Under the pieces are notes generated by a model. The model had not been told where the DNA came from and did not search any database. It worked only from the letters and a program-made list of their open reading frames with translations. Positions 7,780 through 15,319 of a stretch of 49,634 nucleotides of DNA are shown piece after piece. Position 1 is the first letter of the stretch. The number at the start of each line of letters is the position of its first letter. Source of the stretch: Candidatus Oscillibacter pullicola. GTDB lineage: Bacteria; Bacillota; Clostridia; Oscillospirales; Oscillospiraceae. The stretch lies in NCBI GenBank assembly GCA_019118935.1, contig DWXY01000020.1, forward strand, positions 1-49,634. The letters run 5' to 3'. Both the position numbers and the translations under genes were made by a program.

Positions 7780-7829
7780 TTGACAAGTTTACTTGGTATA
7801 TGGTATGCTCTACTTGCAAAGAAAACTTG
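7780..7829 (+). promoter_or_regulatory. Promoter with ACTTG operator-like repeats
   Basis: TTGACA (7780-7785), 18-bp spacer, TATGCT (7804-7809). A perfect inverted repeat CAAGT-TT-ACTTG (7784-7795) overlaps the -35, and ACTTG recurs at 7812-7816 and 7825-7829. The array is a plausible operator for the XRE regulator encoded at the end of this operon (inference). Confidence 0.55.
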
Positions 7830-7867
7830 GTAAAATAAAAAGTGAACTATGCAAAAGGGGCTTCAGC

Positions 7868-8179
7868 ATGGATCGGGAGGAGATCCTGCGGCGCAGCCGG
7901 GCGGAAAAAGAGGACGAGGGCAACACCTATCTGGAAAACAGAGGCCGCCGGGCGGGATTTTACGGCTTGTGCGCTATGTACATCGCGCTGCTGGCGTTCA
8001 ACTGCTGGACGGAACAGCCTTCGGAGAGCGTCTTGGCCCTGTTTACCAGCTATTTGGCCGCGGAGGCCTGGGGGCAGCACCGGGCCGGCGGCCGGCGGCT
8101 GTTTCTGATCCTGAGTCTGCTGCTGGCGGGAGCCACGTTGTTGAATCTGGCGATTTATGTACGGGGCGTGCTGGGATGA
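7868..8179 (+). CDS. Small membrane protein, DUF6442-like (paralogue 1)
   Basis: The 103-residue product starts MDREEILRRSRAEKEDEG, a charged cytosolic head shared with the next two genes and with the one at 9277, followed by three hydrophobic segments (~29-47, 52-68, 78-98). This matches the architecture of the DUF6442 family as I recall it; function unknown. ATG 7868 has AAAGGGG 7 bp upstream; the longer frame starting at 7793 would run across the promoter and is rejected. It is the first gene of an operon ending in an XRE regulator. Confidence 0.75.
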   Translation: MDREEILRRSRAEKEDEGNTYLENRGRRAGFYGLCAMYIALLAFNCWTEQPSESVLALFTSYLAAEAWGQHRAGGRRLFLILSLLLAGATLLNLAIYVRGVLG

Positions 8180-8223
8180 GAGGCAGGCCTTATGGCTTGG
8201 CAGAAAAAGAAAGGGAGAATGTT

Positions 8224-8538
8224 ATGGAAAAACAGGAGATCCTGGAGAAGAGCCGGCGGGAGAATCGGAACGGCGACGAGCGGGAGCGGACCATCCGCAT
8301 GGAGGGGGAGTCCTTCAGCCTGCTCTTCGTGTTTTTGATGGGCCTGATCCTGCTGACCTGGAAGCGGGTCCATGGGCTGCCGCATGAGGATGTGCTGACC
8401 ATGTTCTGGACGGCCTGCGTGGCCAACCGGGTCTACCGGCTGACCCGGCGGCGGAATACCTCCGACATCGTGACGCTGCTGATCTCCCTTGCGTTTTTGA
8501 TCTGGAATCTGGTAAAATTCCTTCAGATCGCCGGGTAA
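8224..8538 (+). CDS. Small membrane protein, DUF6442-like (paralogue 2)
   Basis: The 104-residue protein begins MEKQEILEKSRRENRNGDE, the conserved head of the family, and has about three hydrophobic segments: SLLFVFLMGLILLTW, a weaker FWTACVANRVY stretch, and VTLLISLAFLIWNLV. The short basic loop YRLTRRRN lies between the last two. AAAGGGAG precedes ATG 8224. It lies 44 bp after the first paralogue. Sequence divergence from its neighbours is high apart from the head, so the duplication is old. Confidence 0.75.
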   Translation: MEKQEILEKSRRENRNGDERERTIRMEGESFSLLFVFLMGLILLTWKRVHGLPHEDVLTMFWTACVANRVYRLTRRRNTSDIVTLLISLAFLIWNLVKFLQIAG

Positions 8539-8549
8539 GGAGGTCCGCC

Positions 8550-8858
8550 ATGAATCGGGATGAGATTTTGAAAAAGGCCCAGGCGGGGAAGATCGGCATG
8601 GACGAGCGGGAGCAGCAGGTGCTGGGGCTGTCCTTCGGCATCGGCGGCATCCTGATGGCGCTGTTGTGCGTCATTCTGGCGATCCTGCGGCTGGTGAACG
8701 GACAGGACGCCTATGACTACGCATCCATCGTGTTTCTGTATCTGGCGGGCACGGAGCTGCATCTGTACTGGAAGACCCGGCGGCGGGGCTCGGCGCTGCT
8801 GGCGGCGGCTTACGGCCTGGTGTTCGCGGGCAACCTGGCCATGTTCCTGCTGGGGTGA
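8550..8858 (+). CDS. Small membrane protein, DUF6442-like (paralogue 3)
   Basis: The 102-residue protein begins MNRDEILKKAQAGKIGMDER and has hydrophobic segments near residues 28-47, 55-68 and 78-101. It lies 11 bp after paralogue 2 with AAGGAGG just upstream of the ATG. The terminal GTGA abuts the regulator gene. The family head with acidic/basic residues may be the partner surface, while the membrane part has no recognisable transport motif. Confidence 0.75.
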   Translation: MNRDEILKKAQAGKIGMDEREQQVLGLSFGIGGILMALLCVILAILRLVNGQDAYDYASIVFLYLAGTELHLYWKTRRRGSALLAAAYGLVFAGNLAMFLLG

Positions 8859-8863
8859 GCGCC

Positions 8864-9073
8864 ATGGACGATCAGCTGATTTTGAAAAACCGGTTGAAGG
8901 TGGCCCGGGCGGAGAAGGGGCTATCCCAGACCCAGCTGGCGGAACTGGTGGGCGTGTCCCGGAACACCATCAGCTCCATTGAGACGGGGCAGTTCAACCC
9001 CACCGCGAAGCTGGCGCTGATTCTCTGCATCGCGCTGGACAAGAAGTTCGAGGACCTGTTCTATTTTGAGTGA
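8864..9073 (+). CDS. XRE-family transcriptional regulator (YgzD-like)
   Basis: This 69-residue protein is a stand-alone helix-turn-helix domain: LKVARAEKGLSQTQLAELVG and the recognition helix VSRNTISSIETG, ending with the KKFEDLFYFE tail typical of small Cro/CI-like regulators. TGGGGTGAG at 8850-8858 supports ATG 8864; GTG 8855 is possible. As the last gene of the small-membrane-protein operon it probably autoregulates the operon at the ACTTG repeats near 7784-7829 (inference). Confidence 0.88.
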   Translation: MDDQLILKNRLKVARAEKGLSQTQLAELVGVSRNTISSIETGQFNPTAKLALILCIALDKKFEDLFYFE

Positions 9074-9090
9074 GAAAGTGTCGATTTAAG

Positions 9091-9120
9091 AGTGAAGAGT
9101 TGAGAGTGGAGAGTGAAGAG
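9091..9120 (+). repeat. Purine-rich simple repeat (GAGTGAAGAG type)
   Basis: GAGTGAAGAG-like 10-mers recur imperfectly three times. It lies next to the hairpin element at 9131-9242. A similarly purine-rich stretch precedes the hairpin at 16100. Confidence 0.6.
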
Positions 9121-9130
9121 AGGAATTAGA

Positions 9131-9242
9131 AGTTAGGAATTAGGATTTAGGAATTCAGGTGTCCGGCGGAGCCGGACGAATTGAAATCGTGCGCCGGCGG
9201 CGCACACCCCAATTCCTCATGCCTAACTCCTAATTCCTAACT
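9131..9242. repeat. 112-bp palindromic element (MITE/REP-like)
   Basis: Terminal arms AGTTAGGAATTAGGATTTAGG (9131-9151) and its inverse (9222-9242) match over 21 bp with one mismatch. Inside are two perfect hairpins, GTCCGGC-GGA-GCCGGAC (9161-9177) and GTGCGCC-GGC-GGCGCAC (9189-9205). No ORF. It separates the XRE operon from a fourth paralogue and looks like an inserted non-autonomous repeat. Confidence 0.75.
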
Positions 9243-9276
9243 GACGGATAGCCGGTCCAAAGAGAGGAGAGAACCT

Positions 9277-9585
9277 ATGGAGAAAGAAGAGATCCTGAAA
9301 AAATACCGCCAAGAGGGCATGGACGAGGGCCGGGAGGAGGCCAACCGCCGGGGAGATGACGCGGGCTTTTACGCCATGTGTGTTCTGGCCCTGCTGCTGA
9401 TGCTTTACCAGGCGTTTACCGGGCAGGTCTTTGGAGACGTGGCGGCGGTGCTGTTTGTGTTCAGCTCCGTCGGGTCCTTCGCCCGGTACCGGACAGACCG
9501 GGACCGGTTCTTCCTGGGCATGGGCATTCTCACCGGCGCGCTGTGCCTGGGCTGCCTGGGATGGTATCTGTGGCACACGCTGTAA
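9277..9585 (+). CDS. Small membrane protein, DUF6442-like (paralogue 4)
   Basis: The 102-residue protein begins MEKEEILKKYRQEGMDEGRE, the same head as the three paralogues at 7868-8858, and has three hydrophobic segments (~28-45, 49-63, 77-100). It is closest to paralogue 1 in layout (the head is followed by DDAGFYAMCVLALLLM versus RRAGFYGLCAMYIALL). AGAGGAGAG precedes ATG 9277. It was probably part of the upstream operon before the palindromic element entered between them. Confidence 0.72.
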   Translation: MEKEEILKKYRQEGMDEGREEANRRGDDAGFYAMCVLALLLMLYQAFTGQVFGDVAAVLFVFSSVGSFARYRTDRDRFFLGMGILTGALCLGCLGWYLWHTL

Positions 9586-9586
9586 A

Positions 9587-9620
9587 AAGGGCGGGCGGCG
9601 CCATCAAGCGCCGCCCGCCT
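9587..9620 (-). terminator. Terminator between convergent genes
   Basis: GGGCGGGCGGCG and CGCCGCCCGCC form a strong stem. The T tract (CCCTTTTT on the minus strand) follows the stem in the minus direction, so it mainly terminates the MerR gene, with some effect on the convergent plus gene. Confidence 0.75.
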
Positions 9621-9623
9621 GTG

Positions 9624-10442
9624 TTACTGCTTCCGCACCGGGTAGCAGACCTCGGTGACGAATTCATCGGGGTTCCGGGTCTCCCAGGGGCTGACGTGGT
9701 AGATGTTGAAGAACGGCCCGTCAAAGGCGTAGCCGTTGGCCTCTGCCCAGGCGGCCACCGCCTGGTTCACCTCGCCGATCAGGTGATACCCGCCCTGGAA
9801 GGTGGCGGAGGCCACTGTCACCGGCGGCACAGTCTTGAATTTCACGTGTTCCGTGTCCGGGTAGGTTCCCTTCACCGTCTTCTGGATCTCCACATCCACG
9901 TCGGACTCCTTGAATTCCCCGTCGTGGAAGATGCTGACGCACAGGGGCGGGTCTCCGTCCTGGATCCGCAGGGAGGCGGTCTCCTGGGCGAAGAGGTGCC
10001 ACAAGTCCCCCTCCCGGTCATAGCCGGGGAGGATCTGACGGACGCTGGCCACCTGCCGCTCCGGCAGGGTCTTGATGGTGACATCGCAGTTCATCTGTTT
10101 TTCGTCCTTTCTCAGCCGTTCGATGGCTGTGTCCAGAAGCCGCAGCCGGTCCGATGCCTCCTGAATGGATGCCTCCACCGCTGCCCGCTGGGCCAGCAGG
10201 CGCCGCTCCATGGCGGTCCGGTCCTCCCAGCAGGCCAGCAGCGCCGCCGTGTCCGCCAGGGAAAAGCCCAGGCTCCGCAGGGCGGTGATGCGATTGGCGG
10301 TGATCAGCTGGGCGGCGGCGTACTGGCGGTAGCCGGTCCAGGAGTCGGTGTGCTCCGGCACCAGCAGGCCGATCTCGTCGTAGTGGCGCAGCATCCGGAT
10401 GCTGATTCTGGACAGTTTTGAAAATTCTCCGATTTTGAACAT
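9624..10442 (-). CDS. MerR family regulator with GyrI-like effector domain (BmrR-type)
   Basis: The 272-residue protein has an N-terminal winged helix (MFKIGEFSKLSRISIRMLRH, then YDEIGLL and GYRQY), a coiled-coil dimer helix (~70-120) and a C-terminal GyrI-like ligand-binding domain (~125-272) containing FQGGYHLIGEVNQAVAAW and EVCYPV. Such proteins sense hydrophobic or cationic drugs and twist their promoter DNA. I chose the start at 10442 because GGAGGG lies 5 bp upstream; the longer frame to 10499 would cover the promoter. No efflux gene is adjacent, so the target is unknown; autoregulation is likely. Confidence 0.88.
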   Translation of the reverse strand: MFKIGEFSKLSRISIRMLRHYDEIGLLVPEHTDSWTGYRQYAAAQLITANRITALRSLGFSLADTAALLACWEDRTAMERRLLAQRAAVEASIQEASDRLRLLDTAIERLRKDEKQMNCDVTIKTLPERQVASVRQILPGYDREGDLWHLFAQETASLRIQDGDPPLCVSIFHDGEFKESDVDVEIQKTVKGTYPDTEHVKFKTVPPVTVASATFQGGYHLIGEVNQAVAAWAEANGYAFDGPFFNIYHVSPWETRNPDEFVTEVCYPVRKQ

Positions 10443-10482
10443 AGGGTCCCTCCGCATATATGCGATTTTTGAGCTCACGGTC

Positions 10483-10513
10483 ATGGTAAGCCCTGCCACG
10501 GTGTGAGAGTCAA
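10483..10513 (-). promoter_or_regulatory. MerR-type promoter with 19-bp spacer
   Basis: On the minus strand TTGACT (10513-10508) and TACCAT (10488-10483) are separated by 19 bp, the lengthened spacing that MerR regulators correct by DNA distortion. It drives the MerR gene itself. Confidence 0.5.
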
Positions 10514-10542
10514 GGGGAAATTTTCAGGAGCCCGAACAGGAG

Positions 10543-10578
10543 AAAAAAGCCGGCCCGTCCCTAGGGCGGACGGGCCGG
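10543..10578 (-). terminator. Intrinsic terminator of the metY-metA operon
   Basis: On the minus strand the stem CCGGCCCGTCCGCCC / GGGACGGGCCGG is followed by TTTTTT, 10 bp after the metA stop. Confidence 0.9.
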
Positions 10579-10587
10579 TGCAAGGGC

Positions 10588-11526
10588 TCAGTCGTCGGTG
10601 CGGATACCCCGTTCAATATCCCGGATATTGTAGGGGGAGGTCTGGTAGACGAAGTAGTTCAGCCAGTTGGAGTACAGCAGGTGGGCGCAGGACCGCCAGG
10701 TCACCACCGGCTTGCGGCCGGGGTCATCGCCGGGGAAGTAGTTTTGGGGGATCTGGATGGCCGCCCCGGCGGTCAGGTCCCGCATGTACTCATTGCGCAG
10801 GGTGTCCCGGTCGTATTCCGCGTGGCCCATCAGGAAGATCTGGCGACCCTGGTCGGTCTTGACGGCGTAGATCCCGGCCTCCGGGGAGGAGGAGAGGATC
10901 TTCAGCGCCGGGACCGCCTCGATGTCCTCCCGCAGCACCGTGGTGTGCCGGGAGTGGGGGACCCAGAACTCATCGTCAAAGCCCCGGAAGAGGATGAAGT
11001 TGGGGTCCTCCACCGTGTGGCGGAACACGCCGAAGAGCTTTTCCGGCAGCTGCCGCTTGGGGATGCCGTAGTGGTAGTACAGCCCCGCCTGGGCGCCCCA
11101 GCAGATGTGGAGGGTGGAGTGGACATGGGTCTTGGACCACTCCATGATCTCGCACAGCTCCGGCCAGTAGTCCACCTCCTCAAAGGGCATGTTCTCCACC
11201 GGCGCGCCGGTGATCACCAGGCCGTCAAAGGTCCGGTCCTTCACCTCGTCAAAGGATTTGTAGAAGGCCAGCATGTGGGCCTGGGAGGTGTTCTTGGACA
11301 CGTGGCCGCTGGGGGCGATCAGCTCCAGCTCGATCTGGATGGGGGTGTTGCCCAGCACCCGGGCCAGCTGGGTCTCGGTCTCGATCTTGGTGGGCATCAG
11401 GTTCAGCAGCAGGATCTGCAGGGGCCGGATGTCCTGGGTGATGGCCCGGGTCTCCGTCATGACAAAGATGTTCTCCGACGTCAGGACGGAGGTGGCGGGC
11501 AGTTGGTTGGGGATTTTGATGGGCAT
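10588..11526 (-). CDS. metA: Homoserine O-acetyltransferase (MetA type)
   Basis: The enzyme activates homoserine for methionine synthesis. The 312-residue protein carries the catalytic Cys142 in HICWGAQAG and His235 in MGHAEYD of the MetA class-I-amidotransferase-like family. Residue 111 is Glu ([15 protein letters not shown]). In this family Glu111 is associated with acetyl-CoA and Gly with succinyl-CoA, so O-acetylhomoserine is the expected product, which fits the neighbouring O-acetylhomoserine sulfhydrylase. It starts 1 bp after the metY stop and shares its T-box-controlled transcript. Confidence 0.93.
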   Translation of the reverse strand: MPIKIPNQLPATSVLTSENIFVMTETRAITQDIRPLQILLLNLMPTKIETETQLARVLGNTPIQIELELIAPSGHVSKNTSQAHMLAFYKSFDEVKDRTFDGLVITGAPVENMPFEEVDYWPELCEIMEWSKTHVHSTLHICWGAQAGLYYHYGIPKRQLPEKLFGVFRHTVEDPNFILFRGFDDEFWVPHSRHTTVLREDIEAVPALKILSSSPEAGIYAVKTDQGRQIFLMGHAEYDRDTLRNEYMRDLTAGAAIQIPQNYFPGDDPGRKPVVTWRSCAHLLYSNWLNYFVYQTSPYNIRDIERGIRTDD

Positions 11527-11527
11527 C

Positions 11528-12814
11528 TCACTTCACCTGGTCCAGCGCCTGGGCGATGTCGTCGATCAGATCCTGCTTGTTCTCCAGGCCGCAGCTCATC
11601 CGCACCAGCCCGGCGGGAACGCCGGCGGCGGCAAGCTGCTCGTCGGTCATCTGCCGGTGGGTGGAGCTGGCGGGGTTCAGGCAGCAGGTCCGGGCGTCGG
11701 CTACATGGGTCTCGATGGCGGCCAGCTTCAGGTGCTTCATGAAGGTGCTGGCTGCCTCCCGGCCGCCCTTCAGCTCAAAGGACACCACGCCGCAGGAGCC
11801 GTGGGGCAGGTACTTCTCCGCGAGAAGGTGGTACTTGTCTCCCGGCAGGCCGCAGTAGATGACGGAGGCCACCTTGGGATGCTGGGCCAGGAACTCCGCC
11901 ACCGCCTGGCCGTTCTCGCAGTGGCGGGCCATGCGGACGTGGAGGCTCTCCAGCCCCAGGTTCAGGTAGAAGGCGTTCTGGGGGGACTGGATGGCGCCGA
12001 AGTCCCGCATCAGCTGGGCGGTGCACTTGGTGATGAAGGCCCCCTCCCTGCCGAACTTCTCCGCGTAGGTGATGCCGTGGTAGCTGTCGTCCGGGGTGCA
12101 GAGGCCGGGGAACTTGTCCGCGTGGGCCATCCAGTCGAACCTGCCGGAGTCCACGATGGCGCCGCCCACGGCGGCCCCGTGGCCGTCCATATACTTGGTG
12201 GTGGAGTGGGTGACGATGTCGGCGCCCCACTCGAAGGGCCGGCAGTTCACCGGGGTGGCGAAGGTGTTGTCCACGATCAGGGGCACGCCGTGGGCGTGGG
12301 CGGCCTTGGCGAACTTCTCGATGTCCAGCACCGTCAGGGCCGGGTTGGCGATGGTCTCGCCGAACACGGCCTTCGTGTTGGGCCGGAAGGCGGCCTTCAG
12401 CTCCGCGTCGGTGCAGTCCGGGGAGACGAAGGTCACCTCGATGCCCATCTTGGCCATGGTGACGGAGATCAGGTTGAAGGTGCCGCCGTAGATGGAGGAC
12501 GAGGAGACGATGTGGTCCCCGCAGGAGCAGATGTTGAACAACGCGAAGAAGTTGGCCGCCTGGCCGGAGGAGGTGAGCATGGCGGCGGTGCCGCCCTCCA
12601 GCTCGCAGATCTTGGCGGCCACATAGTCGTTGGTGGGGTTCTGGAGGCGGGTGTAGAAGTAGCCGCTGGCCTCCAGGTCAAAGAGCTTGCCCATGTCCTC
12701 GCTGGTGGCGTACTTGAACGTGGTGGACTGGACGATGGGGATCTGCCGGGGCTCTCCGTTGCCGGGGGTGTAGCCCCCCTGGACACATTTCGTTTCAATG
12801 CGGTAATCGCTCAT
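11528..12814 (-). CDS. metY: O-acetylhomoserine sulfhydrylase
   Basis: This PLP enzyme makes homocysteine directly from O-acetylhomoserine and sulfide. The 428-residue protein has the Cys/Met-metabolism fold: [19 protein letters not shown] and the PLP lysine K207 in [11 protein letters not shown], followed by the insertions typical of the long OAH sulfhydrylase type. ATG 12814 has AGGAG upstream. The open frame to 13528 is rejected because it crosses the T-box leader. It is the first gene of the operon with metA. Confidence 0.93.
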   Translation of the reverse strand: MSDYRIETKCVQGGYTPGNGEPRQIPIVQSTTFKYATSEDMGKLFDLEASGYFYTRLQNPTNDYVAAKICELEGGTAAMLTSSGQAANFFALFNICSCGDHIVSSSSIYGGTFNLISVTMAKMGIEVTFVSPDCTDAELKAAFRPNTKAVFGETIANPALTVLDIEKFAKAAHAHGVPLIVDNTFATPVNCRPFEWGADIVTHSTTKYMDGHGAAVGGAIVDSGRFDWMAHADKFPGLCTPDDSYHGITYAEKFGREGAFITKCTAQLMRDFGAIQSPQNAFYLNLGLESLHVRMARHCENGQAVAEFLAQHPKVASVIYCGLPGDKYHLLAEKYLPHGSCGVVSFELKGGREAASTFMKHLKLAAIETHVADARTCCLNPASSTHRQMTDEQLAAAGVPAGLVRMSCGLENKQDLIDDIAQALDQVK

Positions 12815-12857
12815 GGTATGTGCTCCTTTCGACTGGATGAAAATGACTTTGGAGACG

Positions 12858-13138
12858 AAAAAAACGACTTTCGTCCCAAAGAAAGACTTTGAGACGAAAG
12901 CCGTCAGGCTTCCGCGGTACCACTCAAATTGCGCCGTCCTCACGGTCCGACGCCCCTTTTGGGGTCCAGCAACCCCTCTGCCCTGACGCGGCAGTCCTCG
13001 GAGAGGCCCTACCGGCGGCGCGCCGCCCTCGAACCCTCGGCTCAGGAGCCATAGGACCTGGAGACCCTTGCCGCCGGCTTCCACCGCCCGCCGGCTCTCT
13101 GAGGGCGCCGGTCTCCGTCCCTCTCCATCATCGCTTTG
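12858..13138 (-). promoter_or_regulatory. T-box riboswitch (probably methionine-specific) before metY
   Basis: On the minus strand the leader opens GCGATGATGGAGAGGGAC. Stem I is closed by GGAGACC/GGTCTCC (13116-13110 with 13066-13060), with the AG-rich and GGTGG distal loop motifs. The antiterminator T-box is TGAGTGGTACCGCGG (near 12925-12911). The intrinsic terminator follows: GGCTTTCGTCTCAAAG / CTTTGGGACGAAAGTCG, then T7 (12903-12858). An AUG at 13052-13050 in the presumed specifier loop fits Met. Uncharged tRNA-Met would turn on metY-metA. Confidence 0.9.
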
Positions 13139-13144
13139 GAAAAT

Positions 13145-13174
13145 ATTATAGCCACGCCGCGGCGAGTTTGTCAA
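13145..13174 (-). promoter_or_regulatory. Promoter of the T-box/metY transcript
   Basis: Minus-strand TTGACA (13174-13169), 18-bp spacer, TATAAT (13150-13145): both hexamers are consensus. Confidence 0.85.
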
Positions 13175-13210
13175 CTGCGGATTTTCACCTCGTATGGACC
13201 GCGGCGGCAG

Positions 13211-13239
13211 TGGACTTTTGGCCCGGCCTGTGGTACGAT
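13211..13239 (+). promoter_or_regulatory. Candidate promoter of the CAT-like gene
   Basis: TGGACT (13211-13216), 17-bp spacer, TACGAT (13234-13239). It lies 44 bp before the start codon and diverges from the metY promoter. Confidence 0.45.
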
Positions 13240-13282
13240 GGCCCAAACGGCCGGCGGAGGACGCCGGAGAGGGAGGAGCGCC

Positions 13283-13921
13283 ATGGCCTTTACGCCCATT
13301 GACGAGCAGACCTGGGAGCGGCGGGAGTATCTGGAGGTCTTCCGCCAGACTGCCATCTATCTGACGGCGGAGGTGGACATCACGGCCCTGTACAAGCGGG
13401 TCAAGAACCGAGGCGAAAAGCTGTATCCGGCCCTGATCTGGTGTGTGGCCGCCGTGCTGAACCGGCATGTGCATTTCCGCTACGGCCGGGACCAGGCAGG
13501 GCGGATCGGGATATGGGATATGCGCCATCCCTATTACACCGTGCCCCGGCGGGAGGCCCCGGATCAGTTCGCCATGAAGGTCACACCCTTTACAGCGGAT
13601 TACCGCACCTTTCTTGCCGCCTTTCAGGCGGACTACGCCCGGGCAGAGACCTGCGGCCGCCTGCTCTGCGATGAGATCCTGCCCCCCAACATTTGCGGCA
13701 TCTCCGCCGTGCCGGGGCTGGCTTTCTCAGCTTTCAGCTTCGGCGGGGACCCCAAGCCGGACTTCACGCCCTTCGTCCTGCTGGGGCAGGTCCATCCGGC
13801 GGGGGACCGGACGGTGCTGCCGGTGGGTGGGGAGTTCGCCCATGCCGTTAACGACGGCAGCCACATCAGCGGCTTTTTCAAAGAACTGGAGGAGACCGCC
13901 GCCGAATTGTTTCCGGATTGA
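13283..13921 (+). CDS. CatA-like O-acetyltransferase
   Basis: The 212-residue protein belongs to the chloramphenicol-acetyltransferase fold, with the catalytic H-x3-D-G motif HAVNDG at residues 187-192 and the N-terminal YPALIWCVAAVLNRH helix. The family transfers acetyl from acetyl-CoA to hydroxyl groups. The residues before the catalytic His (GGEFAHAVNDG) differ from classical CAT (HHAxxDG), as in many chromosomal homologues, so chloramphenicol resistance should not be assumed. GGGAGGAG at 13271-13278 sets ATG 13283. It is monocistronic, with its own promoter and terminator. Confidence 0.82.
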   Translation: MAFTPIDEQTWERREYLEVFRQTAIYLTAEVDITALYKRVKNRGEKLYPALIWCVAAVLNRHVHFRYGRDQAGRIGIWDMRHPYYTVPRREAPDQFAMKVTPFTADYRTFLAAFQADYARAETCGRLLCDEILPPNICGISAVPGLAFSAFSFGGDPKPDFTPFVLLGQVHPAGDRTVLPVGGEFAHAVNDGSHISGFFKELEETAAELFPD

Positions 13922-13932
13922 AAGAGAAAGAG

Positions 13933-13970
13933 ACCGCCCGTGGGGAAGCTGTTCCCTGCGGGCGGTTTTC
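13933..13970 (+). terminator. Intrinsic terminator of the CAT-like gene
   Basis: ACCGCCCGTGGGGAA pairs with TTCCCTGCGGGCGGT, followed by TTTTC. Confidence 0.85.
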
Positions 13971-14009
13971 TGCCTGGAAGGGGTTGTTTAAAAAATCTGC
14001 GGCCCCCTC

Positions 14010-14070
14010 TTGACAAGAAAATGGCCCTGTGCTATATTAGCCACACGGTTAGTTACTAGACTAATTAACC
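14010..14070 (+). promoter_or_regulatory. Promoter and operator of the GntR/ABC operon
   Basis: TTGACA (14010-14015), 17-bp spacer, TATATT (14033-14038). Directly downstream is the dyad GGTTAGT-TACTAG-ACTAATTAACC (14047-14070), a likely operator for the YtrA-type repressor encoded next. Confidence 0.75.
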
Positions 14071-14103
14071 AGATAACAAACCAGCAGGAAAGGGGGAGCC
14101 GCC

Positions 14104-14475
14104 TTGACGTTGACGGAAGACCGGCCTATCTTCCAGCAGATCGCGGAGCAGCTGGAGGAGGCGATCCTCTCCGGGGCCTATCCGGAGGAGAGCCAGGTGC
14201 CGTCCATCACCGAGTATTCGGTGCAGTACCGGATCAACCCCGCTACCGCCCTGAAGGGTATCAACCTGTTGGTGGACGCGGGGCTGCTGTACAAAAAGCG
14301 GGGCGTGGGGATGTTTGTGGCCTCCGGCGCCCGGGAGAAGCTCCGCCAGAGTCGGCGGGAGCGGTTTTATCAGGACTACGTCCAGCGGATGGTGCGGGAG
14401 GCCCGGAATCTGGGGCTGACGGACCAGGAGCTGCGGGCACTACTGGAAAGGGGAATGGAAGAAGATGGCCATTGA
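14104..14475 (+). CDS. GntR family regulator, YtrA subfamily
   Basis: The 123-residue protein has an N-terminal winged helix of the GntR type (IFQQIAEQLEEAILSGAYPE, then QVPSITEYSVQYRINPATAL) and only a short C-terminal helical tail (~75-123), the hallmark of the YtrA subfamily that represses linked ABC transporter genes. Start is TTG 14104 behind AAGGGGGAG (14090-14098). It overlaps the ATPase gene by 11 bp and probably represses the operon through the dyad at 14047-14070. In relatives the inducing signal is cell-wall-active antibiotics. Confidence 0.9.
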   Translation: MTLTEDRPIFQQIAEQLEEAILSGAYPEESQVPSITEYSVQYRINPATALKGINLLVDAGLLYKKRGVGMFVASGAREKLRQSRRERFYQDYVQRMVREARNLGLTDQELRALLERGMEEDGH

Positions 14476-15319
14476 GTTTCAGCACGTCACCAAGACCTTC
14501 GGGGACACCCGGGCCCTGGAGGATGTGTCGCTGACCTTTGAGGAGGGGAAGATCTACGGGCTGCTGGGCAACAACGGCGCCGGCAAGTCCACGCTGCTGA
14601 ACATCCTCACCGGGCGGCTGTGCCCGGACAGCGGCACCGTCACCGTGGACGGCACCCCCGCCGACAGCGACGCGGCGCTGGGCAAGCTGTTCCTGGTGGG
14701 GGAGAAGAATCTGTACCCCGACGACATGAAGGTGAAGCGGGCCATGGAGATGGCGGCGCTGTTCTATCCGGACTTCGACCGGGCCTATGCGGAGAGTCTG
14801 GCAAAGCAGTTCGAGCTGCCGCTGAACAAGAAGATCAACAGCCTCTCCACCGGCTACGGCTCCATCTTCCGCCTGATTTTGGGCCTCAGCGTCAACACCC
14901 CCTATGTGCTGTTCGACGAGCCCGTTCTGGGCCTGGACGCCCAGCACCGGGACCTGTTCTACAAGCTGCTGGTGCAGAAATACGCCGAGAATCCTTGCAC
15001 CATGGTGGTCTCCACCCACCTGATCGCGGAGGTGGCGGACCTCATTGAGCACACCGTCATCATCCGGAAGGGCCGCATCCTGCAGGACGCGCCCACGGAA
15101 GAACTGACCGCCGCCTGCTGGGCGGTGTCCGGCCCCGCCGGACTGGTGGACGGCTGGGCCGCCGGGCGGGACGTGTTTACATCCTCTGTGCTGGGCGGGC
15201 TCAAGACCGTCTGCGTCCGGGGCGAGGAGACGGAGGACCTGCCCGCCGGGCTGGAGCGGCGGCGCGTGGGGCTCCAGGAGTACTTTATCAGCCTGATGGA
15301 AGAGGAGGATCAGAGATGA
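14465..15319 (+). CDS. ABC transporter ATP-binding protein (YtrB-like)
   Basis: The 284-residue ATPase has Walker A GNNGAGKST (35-43), Walker B YVLFDEP (147-153), a D-loop LGLDAQH and an H-loop VSTHLI. The signature motif is LSTGYGSIFRL (127-137) rather than LSGGQ, a replacement I associate with YtrB/EcsA-like exporters controlled by YtrA regulators. The C-terminal ~70 residues are a variable tail. It overlaps the regulator gene upstream and shares ATGA (15316-15319) with the permease downstream, so the three form one translationally coupled unit. Confidence 0.9.
   Translation: MAIEFQHVTKTFGDTRALEDVSLTFEEGKIYGLLGNNGAGKSTLLNILTGRLCPDSGTVTVDGTPADSDAALGKLFLVGEKNLYPDDMKVKRAMEMAALFYPDFDRAYAESLAKQFELPLNKKINSLSTGYGSIFRLILGLSVNTPYVLFDEPVLGLDAQHRDLFYKLLVQKYAENPCTMVVSTHLIAEVADLIEHTVIIRKGRILQDAPTEELTAACWAVSGPAGLVDGWAAGRDVFTSSVLGGLKTVCVRGEETEDLPAGLERRRVGLQEYFISLMEEEDQR

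Noticed and set aside
9091-9242. CRISPR array
   Set aside because: Repeats are tandem or inverted without unique spacers of constant length; no cas genes in the window.
11528-13528. 666-codon extended version of metY
   Set aside because: The extension runs through the ATG with ribosome binding site, the T-box, its terminator and the promoter; coding there is accidental.
13283-13921. Chloramphenicol resistance determinant
   Set aside because: The catalytic HxxxDG is present but the surrounding motif differs from true CAT enzymes; a general CatA-like acetyltransferase call is safer.
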